Shown one piece after another: positions 22,817-32,540 of a DNA stretch of 64,000 bases (within the stretch, counting starts at the first letter, position 1; each line of letters opens with the position of its first letter). A model generated the notes under the pieces. That model worked only from the letters and a program-made list of their open reading frames with translations. It was not told the origin of the DNA and did not search any database. The stretch is from Bathymodiolus brooksi. Taxonomy: Eukaryota > Mollusca > Bivalvia > Mytilida > Modiolidae. The position numbers and the translations under genes are program-made. Location: contig OY804589.1 of NCBI GenBank assembly GCA_963680875.1, positions 26,214,353 through 26,278,352 of the forward strand, read 5' to 3'.

Positions 22817-25800
22817 TATGTGTGACGTCACCAAGATGGAAGCCGAAAATTTTTACTGAAAAAATTTAACTGATATTTTGATATTTTGACTTGAATCTAT
22901 AGGCTAATTTGAGTCACTGTGTCTGTCTAGTATTGCAGTATTGATATATGCACAGGAACCCACATTAATGGCATCGTCAGTTTGACCAATGTTGCATAAT
23001 CTACAAATCTAATCATTTGTTTACATGTACACATCATCCCCCCCTTTTTCTCAAAATGCCGATTCAGTGGAGCGTGATCATATTGATAACAACTTTGTCT
23101 TTATTACACCTTAGAGACTTACCATTGAAACAAAGTAATCACAATGAACAGTATGAATTATTACTTGGTAACAGAATTCTTGCAAGAATCAGAATTTATA
23201 CTTCTAATACAAACTGTAATCATAAACCCATCCAACGTAAACTAATATTACAACTTTTGTTGATCTTGAGCGGTGATATCCACCAGCACCCAGGCCCCGT
23301 GAAGTATTCATGCGGTATCTGTTCACGCCCTGTGGCAAGCAATCATCGTGCACTACAGTGTGAAAATTGTGACTTTTGGTGTCCCATAAAATGTGTCAAG
23401 GTATCTCCATCACAATGTGAGAAAATGAAAGGTAGCTCAGCGATATGGGGATCAGTACAATATTCAAGTACAGTACTTAATCAATCAGATTCCATCACAT
23501 ATTTGTCAAATAGCTTCTCAGTCTTATCTGAATCACATGAGATGACTGATCCAGAACATACAACTAGGCAAAATCAGGTACCAAGACCTAAAGTACCAGC
23601 CTTAAAAATTATGAGCCTAAATACCAACAGTCTAGTATCAGATAATAAACATGCACTTTTATCCACCTTATTAAAGGAACACAATCCAGATATATTATGT
23701 GTATGCGAGTCAAAACTAGATAACACCATTAGTGACTCTGCTATATTTCCATCAGACTCAGGATATGAAATCATAAATAGAAAGGATAATAAGTTTGGTG
23801 CTGGAGGGGTACTAATTGCAGTGAAAAATACCATATTAGCATCACCAGTAAACGATCTTGACACTGGCTGTGAAATAGTTTGGGCAAGAATAGAGATAGC
23901 TAATAAAAAACCTCTGTATATTGGATCATTTTACAGAACACCATCAAAAGATGACCCAGAAATCATTAACCAGCTACATGAATCAGTATCCAAATTAACA
24001 TGTAAAAAGGACGATGTACTACCTAACATCATAATTAACACCCCCGATATCATATGGGAAGACCTTACAGTTAACAACAATCCCAACTATTCAATGCAAC
24101 TAAATAACACCATGCTTGACTTTGTTAACGCAAACTTTCTTACACAGTTAATTAATACACCAACAAGGAACGATAATATACTGGATCTAGTACTATCAAC
24201 AAATCCAGATATAATTTACGATCTAGAAATTCATCCAGGAATGAGCGACCACAATGCCATTACATATCAGGTAAATCTGTCTGTCAAGCGTCAGAAGAAA
24301 CCAGATAGGTATGTCTATCAGTATAAGAAAGGGAATATCGAGAATGTAAAAAAGGACATGGAAGATCTTTGCACAATATTTGAGTCCGAAAATCGACGTG
24401 AAAAATATATAGATGAAAACTGGACCCTGTTCAAGAAAACATTATTAAAGTCAATGGAGAAAAATATCCCAACTAAAAAAATTACATCTGGAACTTGCCG
24501 TGGATTACTCCAGACATCAGACGATTATGTCAACAAAAGAGGAGAGCATGGGGCTCTGGAAAACACAATCGAAATAGCCATGCATGGAAAAGATATCTTG
24601 CTCTCAGCAAGAAGGTAAAATATGCCATTCAAGAGGCCCATCGAAAATACTTTGATGATATTCTTAATACCAGCATCACTGATAATCCAAAGAAGTTTTA
24701 CTCATATATCAAACAGAAAAAGTCAGGTCAAAGTAACATCCCATTATTAAAACGAAACACGGAAATACTGAGTGAACCTAAGGACAAGGCCAGTGTCTTA
24801 AGCGATCAGTACACCTCAGTATTCACCAGAGAACCACCTGGACAGCTACCCGATATTGATGGCACACCTATCCCTCCAATGACGGACATTAAATTCACAT
24901 CACCTGGAGTCGAAAAACTTTTACAAAATCTCAACCCAAACAAGACAGCTGGCCCGGATCTCTTGCCAACTCGTATGCTCAAGGAGGTAGCAAAGGAAAT
25001 AGCCCCAGTATTAGCTTTTATCTTCCAGCAGTCGTATGATACCAGTCAAGTCCCATCAGATTGGCAGTTTGCAAATGTCACCGCAGTATTTAAAAAGGGA
25101 GAAAAGACAAATCCAGCTAACTACCGTCCTGTGTCTTTGACATGCATACTGTGTAAAACCATGGAGCACATAGTATTCAGCCAAATTATGAACCATCTAG
25201 ATCGCAAGAAGGTCCTGAGGAATTTCCAACATGAATTTAGAAGAAATCACTCTTGTGAGACCCAGTTACTAAATACAGCTGAGGAACTATCAAGAAGGCT
25301 TGATATGAGACAGACCATCGATCTGCTGATACTTGATTTCAGCAAGGCTTTTGATACCGTGCCCCACAGAAGACTACTTCACAAGATCCAACATTATGGA
25401 GTAGAAGGCCTGACAAATAAATGGATTGGTTCATGGTTATGCCAGCGAAAACAGAAAGTCGTAATCGACTGTTATTCATCTGAAGAATCCTCAATCATAT
25501 AAGGCGTCCCCCAGGGTACGGTACTGGGTCCTTTGATGTTTCTGCTCTACGTAAATGACATAGCAGATAAAATATCTCCACAAACCAGAATCAAGCTTTT
25601 TGCAGATGATTGTCTACTGTACAGGACCATTGACACCAAACAAGACCATAAACAACTACAACAAGATCTCAACACACTGGTAGATTGGTCACATACCTGG
25701 CTGATGACATTTAATGCAGCCAAATGCCACCTCCTTAAGATCACACGGAAGACCAAGTTTTTAGACACAGAGTATAAAATTGACAATCACACGAGTACAA

Positions 25801-26500
25801 CACCATCCGCACCTAGGAGTAGAATTGACATCAGACTTAACATGGAAACACTACATTGGGCTTATAACTGGGAAAGCTCAGAAGATCCTCAACCTGCTTC
25901 GAAGACACCTTTATGGTTGTAACCCAGATGTTAAGAAGAGAGCATTTACTACATTAGTACTACCACATCTCGAGTACACTTCAACAGTATGGGACCCATA
26001 CCATAAACAAGACATTCAAGCTCTTGAAAAAGTCCAGCGAAAAGGGGCACGCTTTGTAACAGGAAAATATTCTTACCAAGACAGCGTAACATCTATGCTC
26101 AGCGACTTGAACTGGCAGCCCCTTCGTCTTTCATAAAGCAGTAAACCAAAATTCGCCAGTTGAAATCCCGGACTATGTCACCCAGTCAACATACAGTGGT
26201 ACAAGATCTCACTCCAATGCTTTCATTGAAATCAGAGCCAACTACGAACAGTACAAAAACAGCTTCCTGCCTAGGACTATCAAAGACTGGAATGCTCTGC
26301 CAACTCACCTAGTGCATGTCACCTCTGTAGACGAATTTGGTTCTCGTCTACAGAGTTTGACAACCTAGACACACAGTGATTCCTGTTTTTATTGTTTTTA
26401 ATTGTATATACGCACCTTGGTGCTTTTATCCATGTTGTTGATGTCACTTGCCTGTGATGCGATAGCCCTAGGCAGTAATCAAGTAGAAGTAGAAGTAGAA
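22817..26500 (+). mobile_element. LINE 2, full-length Jockey/CR1-like retrotransposon
   Basis: A 3684-bp element bounded by the 5-bp duplication GGTGG (22812-22816 and 26501-26505). The 3' end is a short run of AGTAGA repeats rather than poly(A), as in CR1-type LINEs. It interrupts a SINE-A. Confidence 0.88.
23017..26369 (+). pseudogene. LINE 2 ORF: PHD finger, endonuclease, reverse transcriptase
   Basis: The N-terminal part ends in SGDIHQHPGPVKYSCGIC, which starts a PHD-like finger. The endonuclease has IMSLNTNSLVS, CVCESKL, RTPSKDD and GMSDHNAIT. The stretch expected to hold the catalytic GDFN is missing (IIINTPDIIWEDL). The reverse transcriptase has NPNKTAGPD, NYRPVSLTC, LDFSKAFDTVPH, GVPQGTVLGPLMF and KLFADDCLLY. 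The C-terminus ends with FIEIRANYEQYKNSFLPR and a stop at 26367-26369. Breaks: frameshifts near 24480-24500, 25790 and 26130, and an in-frame TAA at 25500-25502. It is less decayed than LINE 1 but not active as written. Confidence 0.88.
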
Positions 26501-26690
26501 GGTGGGACACACCAGAGTACCCGGTGGAAACCACCGACCTGTCGCAAGTCACTGACAACCTTTATCACATAATGTTGTATCGAGTACACCTTGCCATGAA
26601 CGGAGTTCGAACTCACAACTTTAGTGGGGCTAGGCACTGATTGCACAGGTAGTTGTAAATCCAACTGCCATACGACGGCCCACCACACAA
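26501..26690 (-). mobile_element. SINE-A, 5' portion, split by LINE 2
   Basis: Continues the SINE interrupted at 22816: CCACCGACCTGTCGCAAGTC, TGTTGTATCGAGTACACC and the head hairpin near 26650-26675. Confidence 0.85.
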
Positions 26691-26713
26691 GCAAACAAAC
26701 GGTTTCGTTTTGA

Positions 26714-26808
26714 TATAATGTCCCTTTTTTTTCGAGGAAGAGATGCCATACACTCAGAGACGTAGTGTGATAAATCACTGATAGATGTTCAGTATCACTC
26801 TTCTTGGT
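26714..26808. repeat. Direct repeat flanking a SINE, left copy
   Basis: About 95 bp (ATAATGTCCC ... GAGGAAGAGATGC ... GTGTGATAAATCACTGATAG ... TATCACTCTTCTTGGTG). It recurs at 27083-27183 on the far side of the SINE at 26812-27062. It is also the left part of foldback repeat G. Confidence 0.65.
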
Positions 26809-26811
26809 GGT

Positions 26812-27062
26812 GCGGCCTTGGTCGTGATTGATGGTAGTTGGATTTACAACTACCTGTGCAATCAGTTCCTATCACCACTAACGTTGTGAGTCCGAATCCG
26901 GCTCATGGCGAGGTGTACTCGATACAACATTATGTGACAAAGTCTGTCAATGACTTGCGACTGGTCGGTGGCTTTCTCCGGGCATCCCGGTTTCCCCATC
27001 AATAAAATGACCGCCATAATATAGCTGAATTATTGTTGAAAGTGGCATTAAACACCATACCC
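26812..27062 (+). mobile_element. SINE-A copy
   Basis: Full length from GGCCTTGGTCGTGATTG to GTGGCATTAAACACC, sitting between the two direct repeats. Confidence 0.8.
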
Positions 27063-27082
27063 ATAACCCTAAATCTTACATC

Positions 27083-27183
27083 CATAATGTCACGCTTTTT
27101 AGAGGAAGAGATGCAATGCACTCATGCAGAGACATAGTGTGATAAATCACTGTGATAGATGTTCAGTATCACTCATCTTTGTG
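27083..27183. repeat. Direct repeat flanking a SINE, right copy
   Basis: See 26714-26808. This copy continues into a longer foldback repeat G. Confidence 0.65.
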
Positions 27184-27482
27184 ATTTGGATATATCTTTT
27201 TATCTGTTTAATATATCTTAATATTTTCTATTACTTTTCGAGTGTTACTTATTATTACCCAAAAGACATAAGCAAGTAAATAGATTAAACAGAGCAAAAG
27301 AGTGATTAATTTGGTGTTTAACGTTAGTAGTATTTCAGCTATATATCGTAGCATGAGTAGATTTTATAAATTAATTTCCTCAACTACAAGATCCTTAGAG
27401 AAAAAACAATTGGTAAAGATATACAAAGGTATCAGTAAGAAGATTCTTTCGTCTATAACAGTGATTTATCACACTATGTATC
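27127..27482. repeat. Foldback repeat G, copy 3
   Basis: Ends CATAGTGTGATAAATCACTG and the inverse CAGTGATTTATCACACTATG. A short SINE-tail fragment (GTGTTTAACGTTAGTAGTAT) lies inside at about 27310-27345. Confidence 0.6.
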
Positions 27483-27544
27483 TTAACTGCACTGCAACCT
27501 TGATAAAATTATGACGCTTATGACACGTCATTGTCACAAGACTG

Positions 27545-27742
27545 TTTAAAAGGGGTAATCAGAATCCGTAAATCGAAGAAGGACAGACAACACAATGACC
27601 AAAAGAAAAAGGACAAAAGGACAAACAACGATCTTCAAAACATACACATAAAACTAAAGATTGAGTGACACGAACCCCATTAAAACAAGGGGTGAACTCA
27701 AGTGCTCCGGAAGAGTGAGCAGTTCCTGCTCCACTAGTGATA
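27545..27742 (-). repeat. Penelope-tail repeat
   Basis: Minus-strand copy: TCACTAGTGGAGCAGGAACT, TGTTTGTCCTTTTG, TTTGGTCATTGTGTTGTCTG and CTTCGATTTACGG in order. The segment ACAGACAACACAATGACCAA is the source sequence of the 30-bp array at 41331. Confidence 0.8.
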
Positions 27743-27875
27743 CGCTTGAAAACAATCAAGTAGTACTAAGTAAGAAAGAATGCGGATGTAAATGGACATA
27801 GGAGAATATTCCACATTACCCTTAGACACAAATTAAAATAAAGAAGCAACACTTTTATTGCTGTTCTGTATTTCA

Positions 27876-28257
27876 CAGTCATTTAAGGATTGATCGCAAT
27901 TTTTGTTCGGTTCATGAAGAAATAATCTCAATCAGGTTGTACACACCGTGTAACCCGCGTAGCGAATTACGCAAGGGTGTGTACAACCTGATTGAGGTTA
28001 TTTCTTCAATCAATCCTTATAAATTAATTCAAACTTTTTTTGTTATGATATTGAAATATATATTTATTTTTTTAAAATAAGGCAAACAATCGGAAATAAT
28101 TTTAAATAACCCCAAAGGTGCCCCATTTTAAGAAAATCACCCGATGACAACGGCACGCAACGTCTATTTTCAGATTCCGTACATATGAAAATAACCTCAA
28201 CTTTTTAAACCAATCAAAACACGTATAAAATGACATGTGACTCTAAAATTAATTTAT
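27876..28257 (-). repeat. Foldback repeat E, copy 2
   Basis: Opposite-orientation copy of 626-1013. The hairpin lies at 27890-28015 with arms AATCAGGTTGTACACACC and its inverse. Confidence 0.75.
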
Positions 28258-28394
28258 AGAAGGGTATTCAACAATGAGCACAACTAACCCTAAAATGAGT
28301 GTGAAGCGGCTCCAAGTCTACAGTTGGGCGGTACTCTTTGCTGTTGCTGATGAACGCTACGTCTGGCACCTTTATCTTTAGATGTTGTTTGGTG

Positions 28395-28687
28395 TATAAA
28401 ATATGAAGGGTTATCAACAAGAAATCAAGACAGAGGTGACGTAATCATACAAATACAATGTGTTGAGTACTACGTAAACGTCAGAGATAACCGAAGAAAC
28501 AATCGAGAATAGATAATCCACAGCCACTGGCAACATTGGACACACAAGACACAGGACGAAGACAAAATAAACCTCAAAATCTCCCCCAGAAAATAAAAAA
28601 GATGAGCATGGCGGACCCAATAAAAAATCGGGGACGAACCCAGACGCTCGGCTCGTAGTTCCTGCTTCGTATAAGACACCCGTCGTG
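28395..28687 (-). repeat. Penelope-tail-related repeat, divergent
   Basis: Minus-strand relative of the Penelope tail: GACGGGTGTCTTATACGAAG, GAACTACGAGCCG, GGGTCCGCCATGCTCATC and TGTGTCCAATGTTGCC. It also shares the GTGTCCAAT... block with 35941-36000. Confidence 0.5.
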
Positions 28688-28690
28688 TTA

Positions 28691-28969
28691 GGGAACGACC
28701 ATTTGACTTGAAGGGGGGGGGGGGGGGGTTATGTTTTTTATTTCAAAAAAAATATTCTGATTCCCAATGTTGCTGAAAAAAATATTCTGATTTTGGTGGA
28801 GGAAAGAAAAAATAATCTGATTCAGAGTTTTTGTCATATAATCTAATGTTAAAATCTGGAAAAAAAAATTCGCGCTTAGCGCGACAAAAAAAAAAATCTA
28901 ACTCTCGTGTTGTCCGAAAAAAAAATTCTGAACGAAACAAAAAACCTTTCAAGTTAAATGGTCGGTCCC
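28691..28969. mobile_element. TTA-flanked MITE, copy 4
   Basis: The ends are GGGAACGACCATTTGACTTG and the inverse of GGGACCGACCATTTAACTTG, with TTA at 28688-28690 and 28970-28972. It is inverted relative to copies 1 and 2 internally. Confidence 0.88.
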
Positions 28970-29039
28970 TTACTAATATAGTCAAGTTGAGTAAAGTCTT
29001 GCCGGTGTTAGAGGAAAGAAAACATCTACGTTAAAAGGA

Positions 29040-29615
29040 AAACAATCCATTGTTATTTGAGATATGGATATTTCGTAACGGTCACCCAGACGACGATGAC
29101 GAACGTAGAATTTTTATAGCGATGACGACAACCAACAGTACAACTATCTTTCTGTGTCTTACCAAAGTATAAATGTACTATAGTTATTATTGACATCAGA
29201 TCGTGATATTTTTACTACATGTTTCAACCTTCTGTTCGATGAAGTTTGATATATCATACGTTTGTCATGATAACAGGTTTTAGAAGTAACAGATATTATG
29301 TAAACAAAAATCATTATGTCGTTTTAACACGTGGGTCTGTATTAGAATAGGGTGTGTGTGTGTGGGAGGAGGGGGGGGGGGGGGGGGGGGGTCATCGTGG
29401 TCGTGATCAAATGGTAGTTGGATTTTTTGTAATTTAAATCACAAATTTCAGCAACAAAAATATGTTATGCTTTTAATTGATATCCAACATTATAATCATT
29501 ATACCATAATGTTGAATAAAATAAACAATGAATATGGTTATAATATTCATACTAGGTTAATATTTCTGATAAACCTGTCATTTATGTACATTAATATTTA
29601 GAGAATATAGATGTA
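29040..29615. other. Non-coding stretch, no gene seen
   Basis: Contains a GT run and a G run of about 22 at 29349-29391, directly followed by a SINE-A head fragment (CATCGTGGTCGTGATCAAAT, to 29425). Otherwise AT-rich. Confidence 0.6.
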
Positions 29616-29794
29616 TAGTCCAACCTGTATTAAGAGGTCACCTTTAGGACAAAGAAAAAGTGGTTTTATAAGACAGGTGACATCTTAAAAGAGGATCAGT
29701 TCACATGAAATGTTCAATGACAGGACAAGAAAAAGGTGAATTTTAAATACAGGTGACTGCTCAATAGAGGTGACCACATGGGCAGGTTTAACTG
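29616..29794. mobile_element. TA-flanked MITE (family H), short copy
   Basis: Inverted ends around CCAACCTGTATTAAGAGGTC and the inverse of GTGACCACATGGGCAGG, flanked by TA at 29614-29615 and 29795-29796. It ends 18 bases from the stop codon of CCK-like gene 2, so it forms that gene's 3' untranslated or flanking sequence. The longer relative is at 39345-41046. Confidence 0.7.
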
Positions 29795-29812
29795 TATATG
29801 TTATTTGTGTGT

Positions 29813-30217
29813 TTAATACTCTGCATTATTTGGGTCGATGAAATCCTCGATCTTCCTGTTCAGATTCAAACCTTTCACATCGAATCCAGTCTTGAACGGG
29901 AATAAATTGTCTCTTTTGCCAAATCTTCCACCCCCGAATGTGTTGTAATCATCATAAAAAAAATTGCGTTTTTGCCGGTCTTCCCATTTCTTATTCCCCG
30001 ACGTCTTTCCGTCCGCAACCTTCTCGTCAGCGTTTGTGTCTTCTTTATTGTTAGGTGCTTTGTCTATTGTTTTCACAACAATGACAACTTCGGTATTAGG
30101 CCTTTCCAGGAGCTCTTCGATATTATTATTTGCATCATTTCGGAAGTCCTTTATTTGAATAGGATTTCCCATAATCCATCCGACTGTTAAGATGAATACA
30201 AATGCGACTAGCATCAT
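29813..30217 (-). CDS. CCK/sulfakinin-like neuropeptide precursor 2
   Basis: 134-residue secreted precursor. Residues 1-17 are a clear signal peptide (MMLVAFVFILTVGWIMG). KR at 83-84 precedes NFFYDDYNTFGGGRF, then GKR, giving a 15-residue GGGRFamide with Tyr-Asp-Asp-Tyr, a good setting for tyrosine sulfation. The remaining tail (DNLFPFKTGFDVKGLNLN) corresponds in position to the second peptide of gene 1 but has no amidation-cleavage site. The start is the first of two Mets, nine bases into an exon that follows a strong acceptor at 30227-30228. The gene is intact. The product is expected to act on CCK/sulfakinin-type receptors (family knowledge, not visible here). Confidence 0.87.
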   Translation of the reverse strand: MMLVAFVFILTVGWIMGNPIQIKDFRNDANNNIEELLERPNTEVVIVVKTIDKAPNNKEDTNADEKVADGKTSGNKKWEDRQKRNFFYDDYNTFGGGRFGKRDNLFPFKTGFDVKGLNLNRKIEDFIDPNNAEY

Positions 30218-30226
30218 TTGTCAGTG

Positions 30227-30245
30227 CTGAAAAGAGAGAATATGG
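30227..30245 (-). other. 3' splice site of CCK-like gene 2
   Basis: Minus strand: a pyrimidine tract TTCTCTCTTTTCAG is followed by a nine-base 5' untranslated stretch and the ATG. It implies an untranslated upstream exon. Confidence 0.75.
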
Positions 30246-30287
30246 TAAACTATATATAGATACATCGACTACTACAAATTATAGCAT

Positions 30288-30640
30288 CACCTCCTTCTTT
30301 CGCTTTGTAGACAAACGAGTGATTTATCGATGGCATAATCTCATTCGCACATACGCCGTGAATGTAACTGACTTTTCCATTGGCAGCATAGACTGTGTGC
30401 GACATTTTCCGTATAAGCATAAATATAAATCACCGTTTTCCAATCAAAGTATTCTACCTTATTTGTACTCTTAGACATATCAGAATGGAAATAAATCATG
30501 GAAGCCAGAATGTGTGTCGAGTTTTAGCATGGGTTGGCGGATATTAGTAAATTTTATCCCTCGCCTCTGGCTCGAGATAAAATACTAATATCCGCCAATC
30601 CATGTTAAAACTCAAAACACATTCTGGTTTTCATGATTTA
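30288..30640 (+). repeat. Foldback repeat F, copy 1
   Basis: A unique arm (about 30288-30480) followed by a long hairpin (arms GCGGATATTAGTA and TACTAATATCCGC, outer arms CATGGAAGCCAGAATGTG and its inverse). The opposite-orientation copy is at 45183-45545. It lies in the presumed intron of CCK-like gene 2, about 60 bases from the acceptor. Confidence 0.75.
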
Positions 30641-30774
30641 TTTCTTAAATAGTCTTATGTGACTAATGAGATTACGTAATATTTACAATCACTGGGTCGA
30701 TACCTCTGCTGGTGGACTATTAGTTCCCGAGGGTATTATCCTCCCAGTATTCAATGTTTTGACACTGGCATGGT

Positions 30775-31020
30775 TTATTAGATATATTTAATATATAAAT
30801 TTACAGGTCCTAAATAATGCAATTATTATTAAACCTAATGTTTTCTTCCCCCAGGCATAGATGACCGTAGCCGATTTTGGATTTCTTGTTTAGGTTCTTC
30901 GGCTTTATTGCACCCAAAGATTTTAAAATTATTTGACTTTCCAATCGTTCGATTTTGAGCGTACCTTATGAAGGTTATTCCAGAAACGTGCCGTGCGCAC
31001 TAAATTAGATATCTACTTGT
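30775..31020 (-). repeat. Dispersed repeat B
   Basis: Minus-strand copy: TTATTAGATATATTTAATAT, CCAGGCATAGATGACC, TTGACTTTCCAATCG and GAAGGTTATTCCAGAAACG through GCGCACTAAATTAG. Confidence 0.7.
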
Positions 31021-31194
31021 ATATTACAGTAGACACAACACTAACATTTATGCCGTCTTCATAAGGAATTTGTTGATACTGAATTCCCATTCCAGTTTTG
31101 ATGTTTTACACAGTTATCTGTCCTTGTACTCATTTAATATATGCGAGGGAGTGTAAGAGGAAGGTATCTCTGTGTAAGAGATTGTTAAACAGCA

Positions 31195-31310
31195 ATAGTT
31201 TGAAGTTACCAAAAGGGCAACCAGAAACCGTTAATTGAAGGACAGACATTACAATGGTAAAAAAACCATGTAGCAATGGTTGACAAAGCACTACACATAA
31301 ACTAAAAATT
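31195..31310 (-). repeat. Penelope-tail fragment
   Basis: GTTTGAAGTTACCAAAAGGG, GAAGGACAGACATTACAATG and ACACATAAACTAAAAATTA in the order of the Penelope tail. Confidence 0.5.
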
Positions 31311-31317
31311 ATGGGTC

Positions 31318-31510
31318 AGGGGTCATGGTGTTTAATGCCACTTTTAACAATATTTCAGTTATATCATAGCGGCCAGTTTTATTGGTGGAGGACACTGGAG
31401 TACCAAGAGAAAACCACTGACCTGCTGCAAGTCACTGATAAACTTTATAACAATGTTGTATCGAGTACACCTCGCCACGAGAGGGATTTGATCGCACAAC
31501 TTTACACTAA
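31318..31510 (-). mobile_element. SINE-A copy, 5' truncated
   Basis: Minus strand with tail and body. It ends at the B-box region (GATCGCACAACTTTACAC) without the head hairpin. Confidence 0.7.
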
Positions 31511-31985
31511 TTAGGAACTGTAAATTTAAGACAAATATATCTAGTCTTGTTCATTTGTGTCGTATATCTAAACAATTTATGACGGAAATAGAAATAGTCG
31601 GATAGAAATTGTGCATACGGAAAAAAGATACAATGTCCGGAAATTCCAGAGTTCCAGACAATTTTAAAGTTGATGGGAGTATTTGCCCTCTATTTTGCAG
31701 CAGTAAGGGTATGATCATTTTCTCAGAGAGAACTGGTCTGTAAAACATAATCAAAGACTAAATGCTTGGAATTTTGAATTCATTTTGCTGTCTTCATAAG
31801 AAGCAAAAGAAAATAGTTATTCCAGAAGCTCGTCAGGCTCACAATGTCTACGTTTATTATATGACTATACATATTTCTTTTATCTGATTTGCTAAAAGCA
31901 TGAAATTATTTCTTGATAGAACTTTATGAATATTGTATAAGCCTTCAATTTCTGCAAAGATTAATTATCGATCGTTCCAGAGGAG
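31511..31985. other. Non-coding stretch, no gene seen
   Basis: No supported open frame or repeat. A short piece resembling repeat B (AGTTATTCCAGAAGCTCG) is near 31815. Confidence 0.5.
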
Positions 31986-31989
31986 CCTT

Positions 31990-32215
31990 TGGAACGTTAT
32001 ACTAGCCTCAAAAACGTAGATATCAAATTTAGTGCGGACGACGCGTTTTTGGAATAACCTTCTTCAGGAACGCTCAGAATAACCTTCTTCAGGAACGCTC
32101 AAAATTGAAACATTGAAAAGCGAAATAATTTAAATTTTGGGAGCAATAAAACCAATGGACCCAAAATCAGCCAAGGTCACCTATGCCTAAGGGTGGAGAA
32201 CCGTATTTTTAAAAA
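31990..32215 (+). repeat. Dispersed repeat B with a two-copy internal duplication
   Basis: Reads AACGTAGATATCAAATTTAG, then a tandem pair of a roughly 25-bp piece (ATAACCTTCTTCAGGAACGC twice), then AAATTTTGGGAGC and TCAGCCAAGGTCACC. The duplicated piece is the same segment that is massively expanded at 54494-56660. Confidence 0.75.
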
Positions 32216-32540
32216 CAAATACTAAAATTCCCCCCTTATCTGGAGCACTGCTTTACCATCCAAATTTATTCAATCATTTCAATTAAAATATCAAGGAAAT
32301 AATATATATAACACTGACATTTAAATTCTAATAATACTAACTACATCTGCCATAAACAAAATGTTAACGTTTGTTGTCAAACCATAATATTTTACTTATT
32401 TATTTTGAGTCTAATGCTTTGAGCAAAAATATTTCAAAGGCATACCGTTGTTAAATTCGTTTGACAGATTTATTTTCATATTAAGATGTCTGTGCCTTTG
32501 ATACAAGATCCTCTGAAATCTGATTTCCTCGTGGCCTTGA
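32216..32540. other. AT-rich stretch, no gene seen
   Basis: No open frame or recognised repeat. Confidence 0.5.
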
